Program-made: the position numbers and the translations under genes
Source of the DNA: Herbaspirillum sp. GW103
GTDB taxonomy: Bacteria > Pseudomonadota > Gammaproteobacteria > Burkholderiales > Burkholderiaceae_D
Reading direction: 5' to 3'
Assembly (NCBI RefSeq): GCF_000261365.1
Contig: NZ_AJVC01000001.1
Location: forward strand, 248,001-312,000
DNA length: 64,000 nt
Shown here: in pieces, positions 16,148-24,771 of the stretch
Layout of the letters: each line of letters opens with the position of its first letter
Position numbering within the stretch: the first letter of the stretch is position 1
The notes under the pieces: generated by a model
The model's input: the letters and a program-made list of their open reading frames with translations, nothing else
Told to the model about the DNA's origin: nothing
Databases searched by the model: none

Positions 16148-18118
16148 CACGCGGAAGGTGCTCACCGCTGCCGCCAGGCGTTCAGCCTGCTGCTGCAGCG
16201 ATTGGGCTGCGGCAGCAGCCTGTTCCACCAGGGCCGCGTTCTGCTGGGTGCTCTCATCCATCTGGGCGATGGCGCGGTTGATCTGGTCAATGCCTTCGCT
16301 CTGCTCGCGGCTGGCCGTGGTGATCTCGCTGATGACGGTGGAGACGCGTTGCACGCTGGCCACCACGTCGTTCATGGTGTTGCCGGCCTGGGCCACCAGC
16401 TGTCCGCCACCGGCCACGGTCTGTACCGAGGCGTCGATCAGTTCCTTGATTTCCTTGGCGGCCGATGCGCTGCGTTGGGCCAGCGTACGCACTTCGGTGG
16501 CCACCACGGCGAAGCCGCGGCCCTGTTCACCGGCGCGCGCCGCTTCCACAGCGGCATTCAAGGCCAGGATATTGGTCTGGAAGGCGATGCCATCAATCAC
16601 GCTGATGATGTCGACGATGCGTTGCGAAGAGCTGTTGATGGCATCCATGGTCTGCACCACCTGGCCGACCACTTCGCCACCGTGGCTGGCCACGTCCGAG
16701 GCGGAACCGGCCAGCTCATCAGCCTGAACCGCGTTGGCCGCATTCTGCTTCACGGTCGAGGTCAGCTCTTCCATGGCCGAGGCGGTTTCTTCCAGGGCGC
16801 CGGCCTGCTGCTCGGTGCGCGAGGACAGATTGAGGTTGCCGGCGGCGATCTCGCTGGCGGCGGTGTTGATCTCTTCGGTACCGGCGCGCACGCTGGAAAC
16901 CACTTCCGACAGGCCCATGCTGATGCCGTTGAAGGCGCCCATCAGGCGACCGATCTCGTCGCTGCTGTGCACGTGCAGGCGGGTGGTCAGGTCGCCACCG
17001 GCGATGCGATCAGCGGCATCGCACACCGCATCCAGCGGGCGCGTGATCATGCGGTTGATCACCACCGTCAGGATCGCCCCCAGCACCGCCAGGAACAGCA
17101 GACCCAGGCCGATATAGAGATTGCGCATGGAGTTGACTTCGTGGGTGATCTCATCGACCGCCGCTTCACCGACGATGACCCAGTTCCACGGCGCATAGTG
17201 GGTGAAGACGGCGATCTTCTTGCGGCCATCGCTGCCGGTATAGCGCAGCTGCCCTTCCTTCTGCTGCACCATGGTCTTGATGTAGGTATCGCCGCCGGCA
17301 TCCTTGGCCTCGATCAGGTTGCCGCCTTCTTCCTTGCCCTCGCGCGGGGCACCGGCAATCATCACGCCCTGATCCTTGCCCTGGCGGCCATTGAGGGCGT
17401 AGAAGTTGCCGGTCTCGCCGATCTTGAGGGACTTGATCTGATCCTTCAGGGCCTTCACGTCGGCCGAGATGTCGATGCCCACGTAGAGCACGCCGATGAT
17501 CTGGCCGGCCTCGTTCTTGATGGGCACGTACTTGGTGATGTACTGCTTGCCGAACAACGTGGCCAGACCGCTGTAGGTCTTGTCGGCCTTCAGCGCCGCA
17601 TAGCCGGGATGGGCGCGGTCGAGCAGGGTGCCGACGGCGCGGTCGCCGTTTTCCTTCTTCACCGAGGTGGAGATGCGCACGAAGTCGTCACCGGTCTTGG
17701 CGAAGATGGTGGCGGTGACGCCGGTGTTGGCGGTGAAGCGGTCGGGGATGGAGAAGTCCAGGTTCAGATCACGACCATCGTTGGACAGCACCGGCGTGGC
17801 ACGGTCGCCAATCTGTACGGTGCGACTTTCGTCCAGCGTCAGCTTGCCGAATTCCTTGTCGAACATGGTGGAGAAGCGGTCCACCTGGCTGTTCACGGAG
17901 CGGTCGAAGATGCCGACCATGTTGGCCACGCCGCGCGCATCGTTGCCCATCTGTTCGATGGAGCGACTTTCCACCATGCGCGAGGCGGAATAGGTGATCA
18001 GTATCAGGGCGATCACGAAGACGATGCCCACCAGGGCCACCGTCATGGCAGTCAGTTTTGCACCGACCGAACGGTGGAAAAGGGATGCGCCGCGCGCACC
18101 AGACATTGCATTGGCCAT
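16145..18118 (-). CDS. Methyl-accepting chemotaxis protein with Cache-type sensor
   Basis: A 657-residue chemoreceptor. A transmembrane segment at about 25-47 (MTVALVGIVFVIALILITYS) leads to a large periplasmic Cache_3-Cache_2-like domain (about 50-315) containing SIPDRFTANTGVTATIFA and IGVLYVGIDIS. A second membrane segment (about 320-345), HAMP (about 345-395) and the cytoplasmic signalling hairpin follow, with the conserved tip segment EQGRGFAVVATEVRTLAQRSA. It lacks a C-terminal CheR/CheB pentapeptide and ends in AAAVSTFRV. Cache domains usually bind small organic molecules such as carboxylates or amino acids, but the ligand is unknown. The ATG at 18118 is chosen because residues start just before the membrane anchor; longer open frame upstream shows no conserved features. 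Confidence 0.93.
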   Translation of the reverse strand: MANAMSGARGASLFHRSVGAKLTAMTVALVGIVFVIALILITYSASRMVESRSIEQMGNDARGVANMVGIFDRSVNSQVDRFSTMFDKEFGKLTLDESRTVQIGDRATPVLSNDGRDLNLDFSIPDRFTANTGVTATIFAKTGDDFVRISTSVKKENGDRAVGTLLDRAHPGYAALKADKTYSGLATLFGKQYITKYVPIKNEAGQIIGVLYVGIDISADVKALKDQIKSLKIGETGNFYALNGRQGKDQGVMIAGAPREGKEEGGNLIEAKDAGGDTYIKTMVQQKEGQLRYTGSDGRKKIAVFTHYAPWNWVIVGEAAVDEITHEVNSMRNLYIGLGLLFLAVLGAILTVVINRMITRPLDAVCDAADRIAGGDLTTRLHVHSSDEIGRLMGAFNGISMGLSEVVSSVRAGTEEINTAASEIAAGNLNLSSRTEQQAGALEETASAMEELTSTVKQNAANAVQADELAGSASDVASHGGEVVGQVVQTMDAINSSSQRIVDIISVIDGIAFQTNILALNAAVEAARAGEQGRGFAVVATEVRTLAQRSASAAKEIKELIDASVQTVAGGGQLVAQAGNTMNDVVASVQRVSTVISEITTASREQSEGIDQINRAIAQMDESTQQNAALVEQAAAAAQSLQQQAERLAAAVSTFRV

Positions 18119-18565
18119 GGGTGTTGTTGTTCTTGAAGTCAAAGAATATGGAAAAACAAATACCGAACCAGAAACCATCCGGGGAGCGATGACGACGACT
18201 GCCTGCGTGTTCATCTCGCCAGCGTCAGCCCTCCTTGTTTCCGTCGTACGGAACGTCCTGCAGCACTGTGCCTGCGAACCGATGAGAGTCAGGCCAACGG
18301 GCTGACTTGCTGTATCGGATTGCCGAAACGGCAATGCCACTGGGTCGAAAACGTCATGAGCCACCTTGGTGGAGGTCCAACGTTCATGCTGAAATCACGG
18401 TACTTGCGGGGGAGGCCGTCAGTATATCGTCAGCTTTTTGCGGCAGATCAAAATACTTCGAATGTTTGCGCCCACATGTAACTGTGCTGTTGTTTTTCCA
18501 GCGGGAAAGTGCTTTTTTGGCATGAGATTCCCGGTCTCCCTTGCCCTTGCCGCTTTCCCTGGCGC
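18119..18565. promoter_or_regulatory. Spacer between chemoreceptor and c-di-GMP gene, with a perfect palindrome
   Basis: No gene is seen in these 447 bases. ATTGCCG (18319-18325) and CGGCAAT (18329-18335) form a perfect inverted repeat around AAA, about 200 bases upstream of the chemoreceptor start. It may be an operator or a hairpin in the leader. Confidence 0.4.
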
Positions 18566-21500
18566 TCAGATTCCCTTCACAGGTGTGCTTCCATGTTCCG
18601 TCGGTACCGGGCTGCTGCGGTAGTCGCGCACCCAGTGCTCCAGTTGATCGGCCGACATCGGCCGCGAAAAATAATAGCCCTGCGCCACGTCGCATCCCTG
18701 GCTGACCAGCAGGCGGTACTGCTCGGCGTCTTCCACGCCTTCGGCCACCACGATGAGCTTGAGGCTTTCGCCGATGCGGATGACGGCATTGGTCAGGGCG
18801 CTGACCGCTTCGTCCTTGGCCATGTCGCGCACGAAGCTCTGGTCCAGCTTGAGTTCGCAGACCGGCAGCTTGCGCAGGTAGCCCAGGCTGGAATAGCCGG
18901 TGCCGAAGTCATCCATGGCCAGCGGAATACCCAGCGCATGCACGGCGGCGATGGTCTGGTTGGTGCTGGGGTTGGTATCCATGAGCACGGTTTCGGTGAT
19001 TTCCAGGGTCAGGTCGGTAGGCGCCAGGCTGTAGCGGCGCAGCAGGCCGGTGAGAAATTGCGGCAGGTCGAGGTCGTGGAAATTGGTGGCCGAGAGGTTT
19101 ACCGAGACCGACGGCACCTGGATGCCGCGCCGCCGCCAGTCGGAGAGCTGGAAGCAGGCTTCTTCGAGCGCCCACTTGCCCAGTTCGCCGATGAGCCCGC
19201 ATTCCTCGGCAATCGGGATGAAACGCCCCGGGGAAATCTGCCCCAGTTGCGGATCGTGCCAGCGCGCCAGGGCTTCCACGCCATGCAGGCTCAGGTCGTG
19301 CAGCTTGATCTGGGGCTGGAAGTGCAGTTCGAAGCGGCCGCCGCGCAGGGCGTCCCGCAGTGCGCTTTCCAGGGCCAGGCGTTCCTGGGCGAGGCTGTTC
19401 ATCTCCTCGCTGAAGAAACTGAAGCGCCCCCGGTTGACGGCCTTGGCCTGGTACATGGCGATGTCGGCGCGATGCAGCAGGGTCTCGATGTCGTGGCCGT
19501 TGTCGGGGTAGATCGCCACGCCGATGCTGGCCGAAGGATTCAAGGGGGTGCCGTTGATGTGGCAGGGCATGGCCAGGCGTTCCTGGATGCGCTTGACCAC
19601 TTCGGTGAGGTGGTCGGTGTCGTATTGGGTCAGTACCACCACGAACTCGTCGCCCGAGAGCCGGCCCACGATGTCCGAGCGCCGTGCCTGCGACTGCAGG
19701 CGGGTCGCTACCGTGCGCAGCAGTTCGTCGCCGGCCTGGTGGCCCAGTGAATCATTGACCTGCTTGAAGCGGTCCAGATCGATGAACATCACCGCCACCG
19801 TGCTGCGGTTGCGTTCGGCTGCCGCAATTGCCTGGCCGGCCTGCACCAGCAGCAGACTGCGATTGGGCAGACTGGTCAGCGAATCGTAGAAAGCCAGTTG
19901 ATGAATGCGCGCGCGCGAGGCTTCGCGCTCGATGGCCAGCGCGCACAGGTGCAGGCCGGCATCGACCAGCAGGTGATGGAAGGCCGTGGGCTGGCGTGGC
20001 TGACGATAGTAGAAGCCGAAGGTGCCGATGACCTTGCCATCGGCCGACTTGATCGGGGTCGACCAGCAGGCATGCAGGCCATGGCCCAGTGCCAGCTCCT
20101 TGTAGTCGGCCCAGTGCGCATCGGTGGCGATGTCTTCCGAGACCACGCTCTCACCGGTATAGGCGGCGCTGCCGCAGGACCCCACCAGCGGACCGATCTG
20201 GATGCCTTCGATGGCGCGTGTGTAGCCCTCCGGCAGGCTGGGGGCGGCCAGGGTGTGCAGGCGGCCCTGTTCGTCCACGCGCAGCACCGAGGCGATCACC
20301 TCGGGCGCGACCCGCTCCACTTCCTCGCACAGCAGGTTCATCTGCTCGGGCAAGGAGCAATCCCGCGCCATGGCGTTGAGCACCCGGTACTGCAGGACTT
20401 CGTGGACCTTGGTATTGGTGATGTCGGTCATCACGCAGACGGCATTGATGAGCTTGCCCTCTCCATCCAGGATGGGATTGACCACGGCCGAGATCCATAC
20501 CGGCTGTTCGTGGAAATCGTGGATCAGTTCCTCGGTGTGGAAGCTGTGTCCCTGCAGCAGTTCGCCGTGACAGCGTTCTATCGACTTGACGAAGGTCGGA
20601 TGGTCGGCAAACAGCTCGCGCGGCAGCTTGCCGATGGTCTGCTGGCTCTGGAAGCCCAGCATGCGGGTAAAGCCGGTGTTGTGGAAGACGATGCGGTTCT
20701 GCTCGTCGGTGATGAGCACCGCGTTGTCGGTCTCGTTGATGCCCAGCGAGAGCAGGTGCAGGTGTTCGCGGTCGCTCTTTTCGCGGGTGACGCGATAGGT
20801 CACGTCGTTGCCGATGCAGATCACCCGTTCGAGCTGCCCTTGCGGATCGAGCAGGGGCGAATAGGTGGCTTCCCACCAGATCGTGCGTCCGCTGCGGGTG
20901 CGGCGCGGGAAGCGGCCCGAGAAGAAGCGGCCGTTGCTGACATCGTGCCAGAAGGCGGTATATTGCTCGCCGGCGGCGTAATCGGACGGGCAGAGCAGGC
21001 TGTGCGGCTGGCCGATGAGATCCTCGGCCAGGTATTCCATGGTCTTGAGATAGTTGCGATTGGCCGCCAGGATCCTGCCTTCGGGGGAGAGCTCGATGAC
21101 GCCCAGCGAGCGGTTCAGGGCGCTGAGGACGTTGTTGCTGTGGTGCGAGTCATCGATGTGGGAACTGATGTCGGAGGCCGCCGAGATCACCTTCAGCAAC
21201 TGGCCGCTGCCGTCCAGGATGGGACTGCACAAGGCTTCCAGCCAGACCAGGGTCCCGTCGATGCGGCGGCGTTGCAGGGTGCCGGCAATCACTTCACCCT
21301 GGCGCAGGTGCTGCCAGAAATGCTGGTATCCGTCGCTGTCGGCATAGGCGGGATCGCACAGCATGCGGTGCGGCTGGCCGATGACTTCATGACGCTGGTA
21401 GCCCAGCATGGACAGGAAATTGTCGTTGGCATCCAGGATGGTGCCATCAGCCGCAAATTCGAGAATGGCCATGGAACGCCACAAGGCGCCCAGCAGCGCT

Positions 21501-21589
21501 TCGCGTTCATCCTCGCGCAGGCGCTGGTGGTCTCCCAGCGACTGCGACGGCTGCTCGAACTGGCCCACCAATGACCTCTGGCTCCCCAT
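18566..21589 (-). CDS. PAS-PAS-PAS-GAF-GGDEF-EAL c-di-GMP signalling protein
   Basis: A 1007-residue soluble protein. Three PAS domains (about 35-140, 160-265 and 285-400) are followed by a GAF domain (about 415-570), GGDEF (about 590-745) and EAL (about 765-1000). The EAL catalytic motif is present (VEALARW) with NLSATNFHD, EITETVLMD and MDDFGTGYSSLGYL, so phosphodiesterase activity is expected. The cyclase signature reads SGDEF instead of GGDEF, so cyclase activity is less certain; it may act as a GTP-sensing regulator. No membrane segment is seen. The ATG at 21589 has AGGGGG about 7 bases upstream; an ATG 48 bases further upstream has none. It is a single-gene unit on the minus strand. Confidence 0.92.
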   Translation of the reverse strand: MGSQRSLVGQFEQPSQSLGDHQRLREDEREALLGALWRSMAILEFAADGTILDANDNFLSMLGYQRHEVIGQPHRMLCDPAYADSDGYQHFWQHLRQGEVIAGTLQRRRIDGTLVWLEALCSPILDGSGQLLKVISAASDISSHIDDSHHSNNVLSALNRSLGVIELSPEGRILAANRNYLKTMEYLAEDLIGQPHSLLCPSDYAAGEQYTAFWHDVSNGRFFSGRFPRRTRSGRTIWWEATYSPLLDPQGQLERVICIGNDVTYRVTREKSDREHLHLLSLGINETDNAVLITDEQNRIVFHNTGFTRMLGFQSQQTIGKLPRELFADHPTFVKSIERCHGELLQGHSFHTEELIHDFHEQPVWISAVVNPILDGEGKLINAVCVMTDITNTKVHEVLQYRVLNAMARDCSLPEQMNLLCEEVERVAPEVIASVLRVDEQGRLHTLAAPSLPEGYTRAIEGIQIGPLVGSCGSAAYTGESVVSEDIATDAHWADYKELALGHGLHACWSTPIKSADGKVIGTFGFYYRQPRQPTAFHHLLVDAGLHLCALAIEREASRARIHQLAFYDSLTSLPNRSLLLVQAGQAIAAAERNRSTVAVMFIDLDRFKQVNDSLGHQAGDELLRTVATRLQSQARRSDIVGRLSGDEFVVVLTQYDTDHLTEVVKRIQERLAMPCHINGTPLNPSASIGVAIYPDNGHDIETLLHRADIAMYQAKAVNRGRFSFFSEEMNSLAQERLALESALRDALRGGRFELHFQPQIKLHDLSLHGVEALARWHDPQLGQISPGRFIPIAEECGLIGELGKWALEEACFQLSDWRRRGIQVPSVSVNLSATNFHDLDLPQFLTGLLRRYSLAPTDLTLEITETVLMDTNPSTNQTIAAVHALGIPLAMDDFGTGYSSLGYLRKLPVCELKLDQSFVRDMAKDEAVSALTNAVIRIGESLKLIVVAEGVEDAEQYRLLVSQGCDVAQGYYFSRPMSADQLEHWVRDYRSSPVPTEHGSTPVKGI

Positions 21590-21955
21590 ACAGCGCCCCC
21601 TCTGGCCGGTAATGACGCCTGGTGCGTCTTGCCTCATGCAGTGCGGAGTTGCATTGTCCCGGTTCCTCCGGCTTTTCGCCTGCCCCCGGCGGGCGCGATG
21701 GACCTCGTCCGTCAGCCCCGTCCTGTCTGCCGCGCAGCCGGGAGCCCCGGCTCCGGAACAGGCAAATTATGTCTCCTAGTGCATATAGTGCACACGAAAT
21801 CTGAAGGAATCTGACTTGATCATATGCCAAATCCTTCCCCTTGTGCGTTCTCGTGCATCCACCGCAGGCGCAGTGCAACAGGCCTGCGATCTTGCGTGAG
21901 GATTGGTGCGGGAGAAGTTTCCTTCAAGGATTTTATCGACAGCGCGGCCAGCTTC

Positions 21956-21986
21956 TTGAGTCTGGCCGGGGCGAGTGCTGTATGAT
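21956..21986 (+). promoter_or_regulatory. Putative dedA promoter
   Basis: TTGAGT (21956-21961) and TATGAT (21981-21986) are separated by 19 bases. The predicted start of transcription falls at the first base of the strong hairpin at 21991. Confidence 0.45.
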
Positions 21987-21990
21987 GCCT

Positions 21991-22021
21991 GCGCAGGCGT
22001 GGATGATCGCTTCGCCTGCGC
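21991..22021 (+). other. Strong hairpin at the predicted 5' end of dedA mRNA
   Basis: GCGCAGGCG (21991-21999) pairs perfectly with CGCCTGCGC (22013-22021) around a 13-base loop. There is no T-run. The likely effect is 5'-end protection of the mRNA or control of translation. Confidence 0.55.
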
Positions 22022-22090
22022 GATAGAGCCCCGGCGGACACTGCTTGCGGGGTATATCCGGCCGCGTGGCGATGGGGAGTCCCGGCCTTG

Positions 22091-22777
22091 ATGAATCACC
22101 AACGATTGGGCTTTATGGATTATCTGCAGTGGCTGGACGTGCTGTTGCACGTGGACAAATATCTGGGCGTCCTGATCGAGCAGTACGGCCCGCTCATTTA
22201 TGCCGTGTTGTTCCTGATCGTGTTCTGTGAGACCGGTTTGGTGGTGCTGCCTTTCCTGCCGGGTGATTCGCTGCTGTTCATCGCCGGCACCTTCTGTGCT
22301 CTGGGGGCCATGGATATCTGGCTGCTCATGGGGCTGCTGGTGGCCGCGGCGGTGTCCGGCAATACGCTCAATTACTGGATCGGCGGCTGGGTTGGACAAC
22401 GCGTCTATACCCATAACTACCGCTGGCTCAATCCCGACGCCCTGCGCAAGACCCACGCCTTCTACGAAAAGCACGGTGGCAAGACCATCGTGATCGCCCG
22501 GTTCACCCCCATCGTGCGTACTTTCGCGCCCTTCATCGCCGGCGTGTCGGCCATGCACTTTGGCCGCTTCCAGCTCTTCAACGTACTTGGCGCCTTCCTC
22601 TGGGTGGTCAGTCTGGTGGTGCTGGGCTACCTGTTCGGCAATATCCCGCTGGTACAGGAGAACCTCAATACGCTGGTCCTCATCGGCATGGTCGCTGCGA
22701 TTTTCCCCATCGTGCTGGGGGCGTTGTGGCAGCTCTGGCGCAAGCTGCGCGGCAAGCGCAAGGTCAGCAACGCCTGA
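22091..22777 (+). CDS. DedA-family inner-membrane protein
   Basis: A 228-residue membrane protein with about five hydrophobic segments. It carries the DedA signatures FCETGLVVLPFLPGDSLL, NYWIGGWVG, FYEKHGGKTIVIARFTPIVRTFAPFIAG and MHFGRFQLFNVLGAFLW. DedA proteins are involved in membrane lipid carrier recycling (for example undecaprenyl phosphate) and proton-motive-force homeostasis. The glutamate of FCETG and the arginine of ARFTPIVRT, needed in studied members, are present. The ATG at 22091 has GGGGAG about 12 bases upstream; a TTG one codon earlier is possible. It is a single-gene unit ending in a bidirectional terminator. Confidence 0.92.
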   Translation: MNHQRLGFMDYLQWLDVLLHVDKYLGVLIEQYGPLIYAVLFLIVFCETGLVVLPFLPGDSLLFIAGTFCALGAMDIWLLMGLLVAAAVSGNTLNYWIGGWVGQRVYTHNYRWLNPDALRKTHAFYEKHGGKTIVIARFTPIVRTFAPFIAGVSAMHFGRFQLFNVLGAFLWVVSLVVLGYLFGNIPLVQENLNTLVLIGMVAAIFPIVLGALWQLWRKLRGKRKVSNA

Positions 22778-22828
22778 TGTCCCGAGGGACTGTTACGCCA
22801 GTCCGCAGAGCCTGCGACACCCAAAGAA

Positions 22829-22860
22829 AAACCCGGCCTGCTGGCAGCGCCGGGTTTTTT
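22829..22860. terminator. Bidirectional terminator between dedA and amiC
   Basis: AAACCCGGC (22829-22837) pairs with GCCGGGTTT (22849-22857), with a T-run on the plus side and an A-run before it. It can serve dedA (+) and amiC (-). Confidence 0.9.
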
Positions 22861-22886
22861 CATGGCCTGCCGGCAAGGGCCAAGAC

Positions 22887-24248
22887 TCAGGTCATCCGGT
22901 TCTTGGCCAGCGGCGGGTTCCTGGCGAAGTAGTTGCGGATACCGGTCAGGATGGCGTCGGCCATCTTGTCCTGGTAGTGCTCGTCGGTGAGCTTGGCTTC
23001 TTCTTCCGGATTGGAGATGAAGGCGGTCTCGATCAGGATGCTGGGGATGTCCGGTGCCTTGAGCACGGCAAAGCCGGCCTGTTCCACCATTCCCTTGTGC
23101 AGCTTGTTGATGCCGCCGATTTCCTTCAACACCGCATTGCCCACACGCAGGCTGTCGTTGATCTGGGCGGTGGTCGACAGGTCCAGCAGCACGCTGGCCA
23201 GCTGGCGGTCGTGGGTCTTGATGTTGACGCCGCCAATGAGGTCGGCGGAGTTTTCCTTGTTGGCCAGCCAGCGCGCCGCCGTGGAGCTGGCGCCCTTTTC
23301 CGACAGGGCGAACACCGAGGAGCCGCGCGCGGTCGGTTGCACGAAGGCATCCGCATGGATGGAGACGAACAGGTCAGCCTGTACCTTGCGGGCCTTGACC
23401 ACGCGCTGACCCAGCGGCACGAAGAAGTCGGCGTCGCGGGTGAGCATGACGCGCATGTTGGGATATTGCTCGATCTTGCGCTTCAAGCGCTTGGCGATGG
23501 AGAGCACCACATCCTTCTCGCGGTTGCCGCGCGCACCGGTGGCGCCGGGGTCTTCGCCGCCGTGGCCGGGGTCCAGTGCGATGGTGATCATGCGGGTAAG
23601 CTGCATGCGCGGCTCGTCCTGCACCACCTTGGGGTTGCGCTCGTTCTTGTCTTCCGGCGGAGGCTTGAGCTCGGCCAGCGGGGCCGGATCGGGTTTGGCC
23701 GGCGTCGCCGGGCCTTGTGCCAGGGGCGCAGTGGCCGGGGTTTCCTTGTTCCAGTCGCCCTTCTGGATCAGGGCGGCAATCGGATCGGGCGGGTTGGCCG
23801 GATACAGGTCGATGACGAAACGATATTTGTACTCGCCCACCGGGGCCAGGGTGAAGACCTGCGGCTTGATCTCGTCCTTCAGGTCGAACACCAGCCGCAC
23901 CACGCTGGGGCGGTTCTGGCCGACGCGTACCTGCCTGATGTAAGGATCGTTGGGCTGGATCTTGGCAACCAGGTCCTTCAGGGTGCTGTTCAAGTCGATG
24001 CCCTCGATGTCCACCACCAGGCGTTCCGGGTTCTTGACCACGAAGTGGGTGACCTTGAGATTGCTGTCGTTTTCCAGCGTGACCCGGGTGTAATCCTCGG
24101 ACGGCCAGACGCGCACGGCCAGGATCTGCGAGGCCAGGGCGGGCAGGGGAGTGACGACGGAGACGAACAGGGCGCCGCCGGCTTTGATGATGGTGCGGCG
24201 GGTTTTGGACTTCACAGGTTGGGAGCGAATTTCAGTCGAGCGAGGCAT
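22887..24248 (-). CDS. amiC: N-acetylmuramoyl-L-alanine amidase AmiC
   Basis: A 453-residue periplasmic cell-separation amidase that cleaves the lactyl-amide bond between N-acetylmuramic acid and the stem peptide. A twin-arginine signal (SKTRRTIIKAGGALF) leads to an AMIN domain (about 45-145), a Pro/Ala-rich linker and an Amidase_3 zinc domain (about 220-440). That domain has DPGHGGEDPGATG, FVSIHADAF and ETAFISNPEEE. The ATG at 24248 has AAGGG 6 bases upstream and gives a 36-base overlap with tsaE. A GTG at 24215 that overlaps the tsaE stop (GTGA) is an alternative start just before the twin arginines. It is cotranscribed with tsaE. Confidence 0.94.
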   Translation of the reverse strand: MPRSTEIRSQPVKSKTRRTIIKAGGALFVSVVTPLPALASQILAVRVWPSEDYTRVTLENDSNLKVTHFVVKNPERLVVDIEGIDLNSTLKDLVAKIQPNDPYIRQVRVGQNRPSVVRLVFDLKDEIKPQVFTLAPVGEYKYRFVIDLYPANPPDPIAALIQKGDWNKETPATAPLAQGPATPAKPDPAPLAELKPPPEDKNERNPKVVQDEPRMQLTRMITIALDPGHGGEDPGATGARGNREKDVVLSIAKRLKRKIEQYPNMRVMLTRDADFFVPLGQRVVKARKVQADLFVSIHADAFVQPTARGSSVFALSEKGASSTAARWLANKENSADLIGGVNIKTHDRQLASVLLDLSTTAQINDSLRVGNAVLKEIGGINKLHKGMVEQAGFAVLKAPDIPSILIETAFISNPEEEAKLTDEHYQDKMADAILTGIRNYFARNPPLAKNRMT

Positions 24249-24718
24249 TGATGACCCTTGTCGGACAACGCACGCAATTCTACATCACGACCGTCCCCTG
24301 CAAGCGACAGGTTGACGTGTATGTCCGGTGGCGGCAACACCGGATCGCCCTTTTCAGGCCATTCGACGATACAGACGGAGTTTTCGCTGAAATGTTCACG
24401 AAAACCGGCATCGAGAAATTCCTCCGGGCTGGCCATGCGGTACAGATCGAAGTGGATGACTGTTACCATGCGGCCTGCGAAGGAAACTTCATAGGGCTCC
24501 GCCAGCGTGTAGGTCGGGCTCTTGACGCGTCCCTGATAGCCCGCCGCATGCAGCAGGGCCCGCGTGAGCGCGGTCTTGCCCGCGCCCAGGTCGCCGTGCA
24601 GGTAGATGGCCAGGCCCGGCACCAGCACCTGCGCCAGGTCGGCGCCCAGTCGTGCGGTGGCGGTTTCGTCGGGCAGGTGGAGATGGAGTCGCTGCATCGT
24701 CATGCTGTTCTGGGTCAT
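24212..24718 (-). CDS. tsaE: tRNA threonylcarbamoyladenosine biosynthesis ATPase TsaE
   Basis: A 168-residue P-loop protein. TsaE works with TsaB and TsaD to transfer threonylcarbamoyl to A37 of tRNAs reading ANN codons. Walker A is GDLGAGKTAL at about 42-51. SPTYTLAEPYEV and IHFDLYRM are family signatures, and VEWPEKGD matches the Walker B-like end. TsaD, its partner, is encoded at 36.7 kb in the same window. It is divergent from queG with 53 bases between starts and precedes amiC, matching the E. coli order queG-tsaE-amiB. Confidence 0.95.
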   Translation of the reverse strand: MTQNSMTMQRLHLHLPDETATARLGADLAQVLVPGLAIYLHGDLGAGKTALTRALLHAAGYQGRVKSPTYTLAEPYEVSFAGRMVTVIHFDLYRMASPEEFLDAGFREHFSENSVCIVEWPEKGDPVLPPPDIHVNLSLAGDGRDVELRALSDKGHQCLARLKFAPNL

Positions 24719-24731
24719 CCGGGATGGTTCG

Positions 24732-24745
24732 TTACAAGTTACAAG
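24732..24745 (+). repeat. Heptanucleotide direct repeat (TTACAAG)2
   Basis: Two adjacent TTACAAG copies lie in the 53-base tsaE-queG spacer, about 27 bases before the queG ATG. Confidence 0.75.
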
Positions 24746-24771
24746 ATACTGGTTTCAAGGTTCAATGCCGC

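Larger units (their letters stand above)
21590..22090. promoter_or_regulatory. Divergent control region between the c-di-GMP gene and dedA
   Basis: No gene is seen in these 501 bases. GTGCA-TATAG-TGCAC at 21779-21793 is a perfect inverted repeat in an AT-rich stretch. It lies about 190 bases upstream of the c-di-GMP gene start and could be an operator. The dedA promoter and 5' hairpin lie in the other half. Confidence 0.45.

Noticed and set aside
16076-18136. Open frame of 686 codons on the plus strand opposite the Cache chemoreceptor
   Set aside because: It is the His/Gly/Ala-rich mirror of the receptor coding sequence; the minus-strand product has complete Cache, HAMP and signalling domains.
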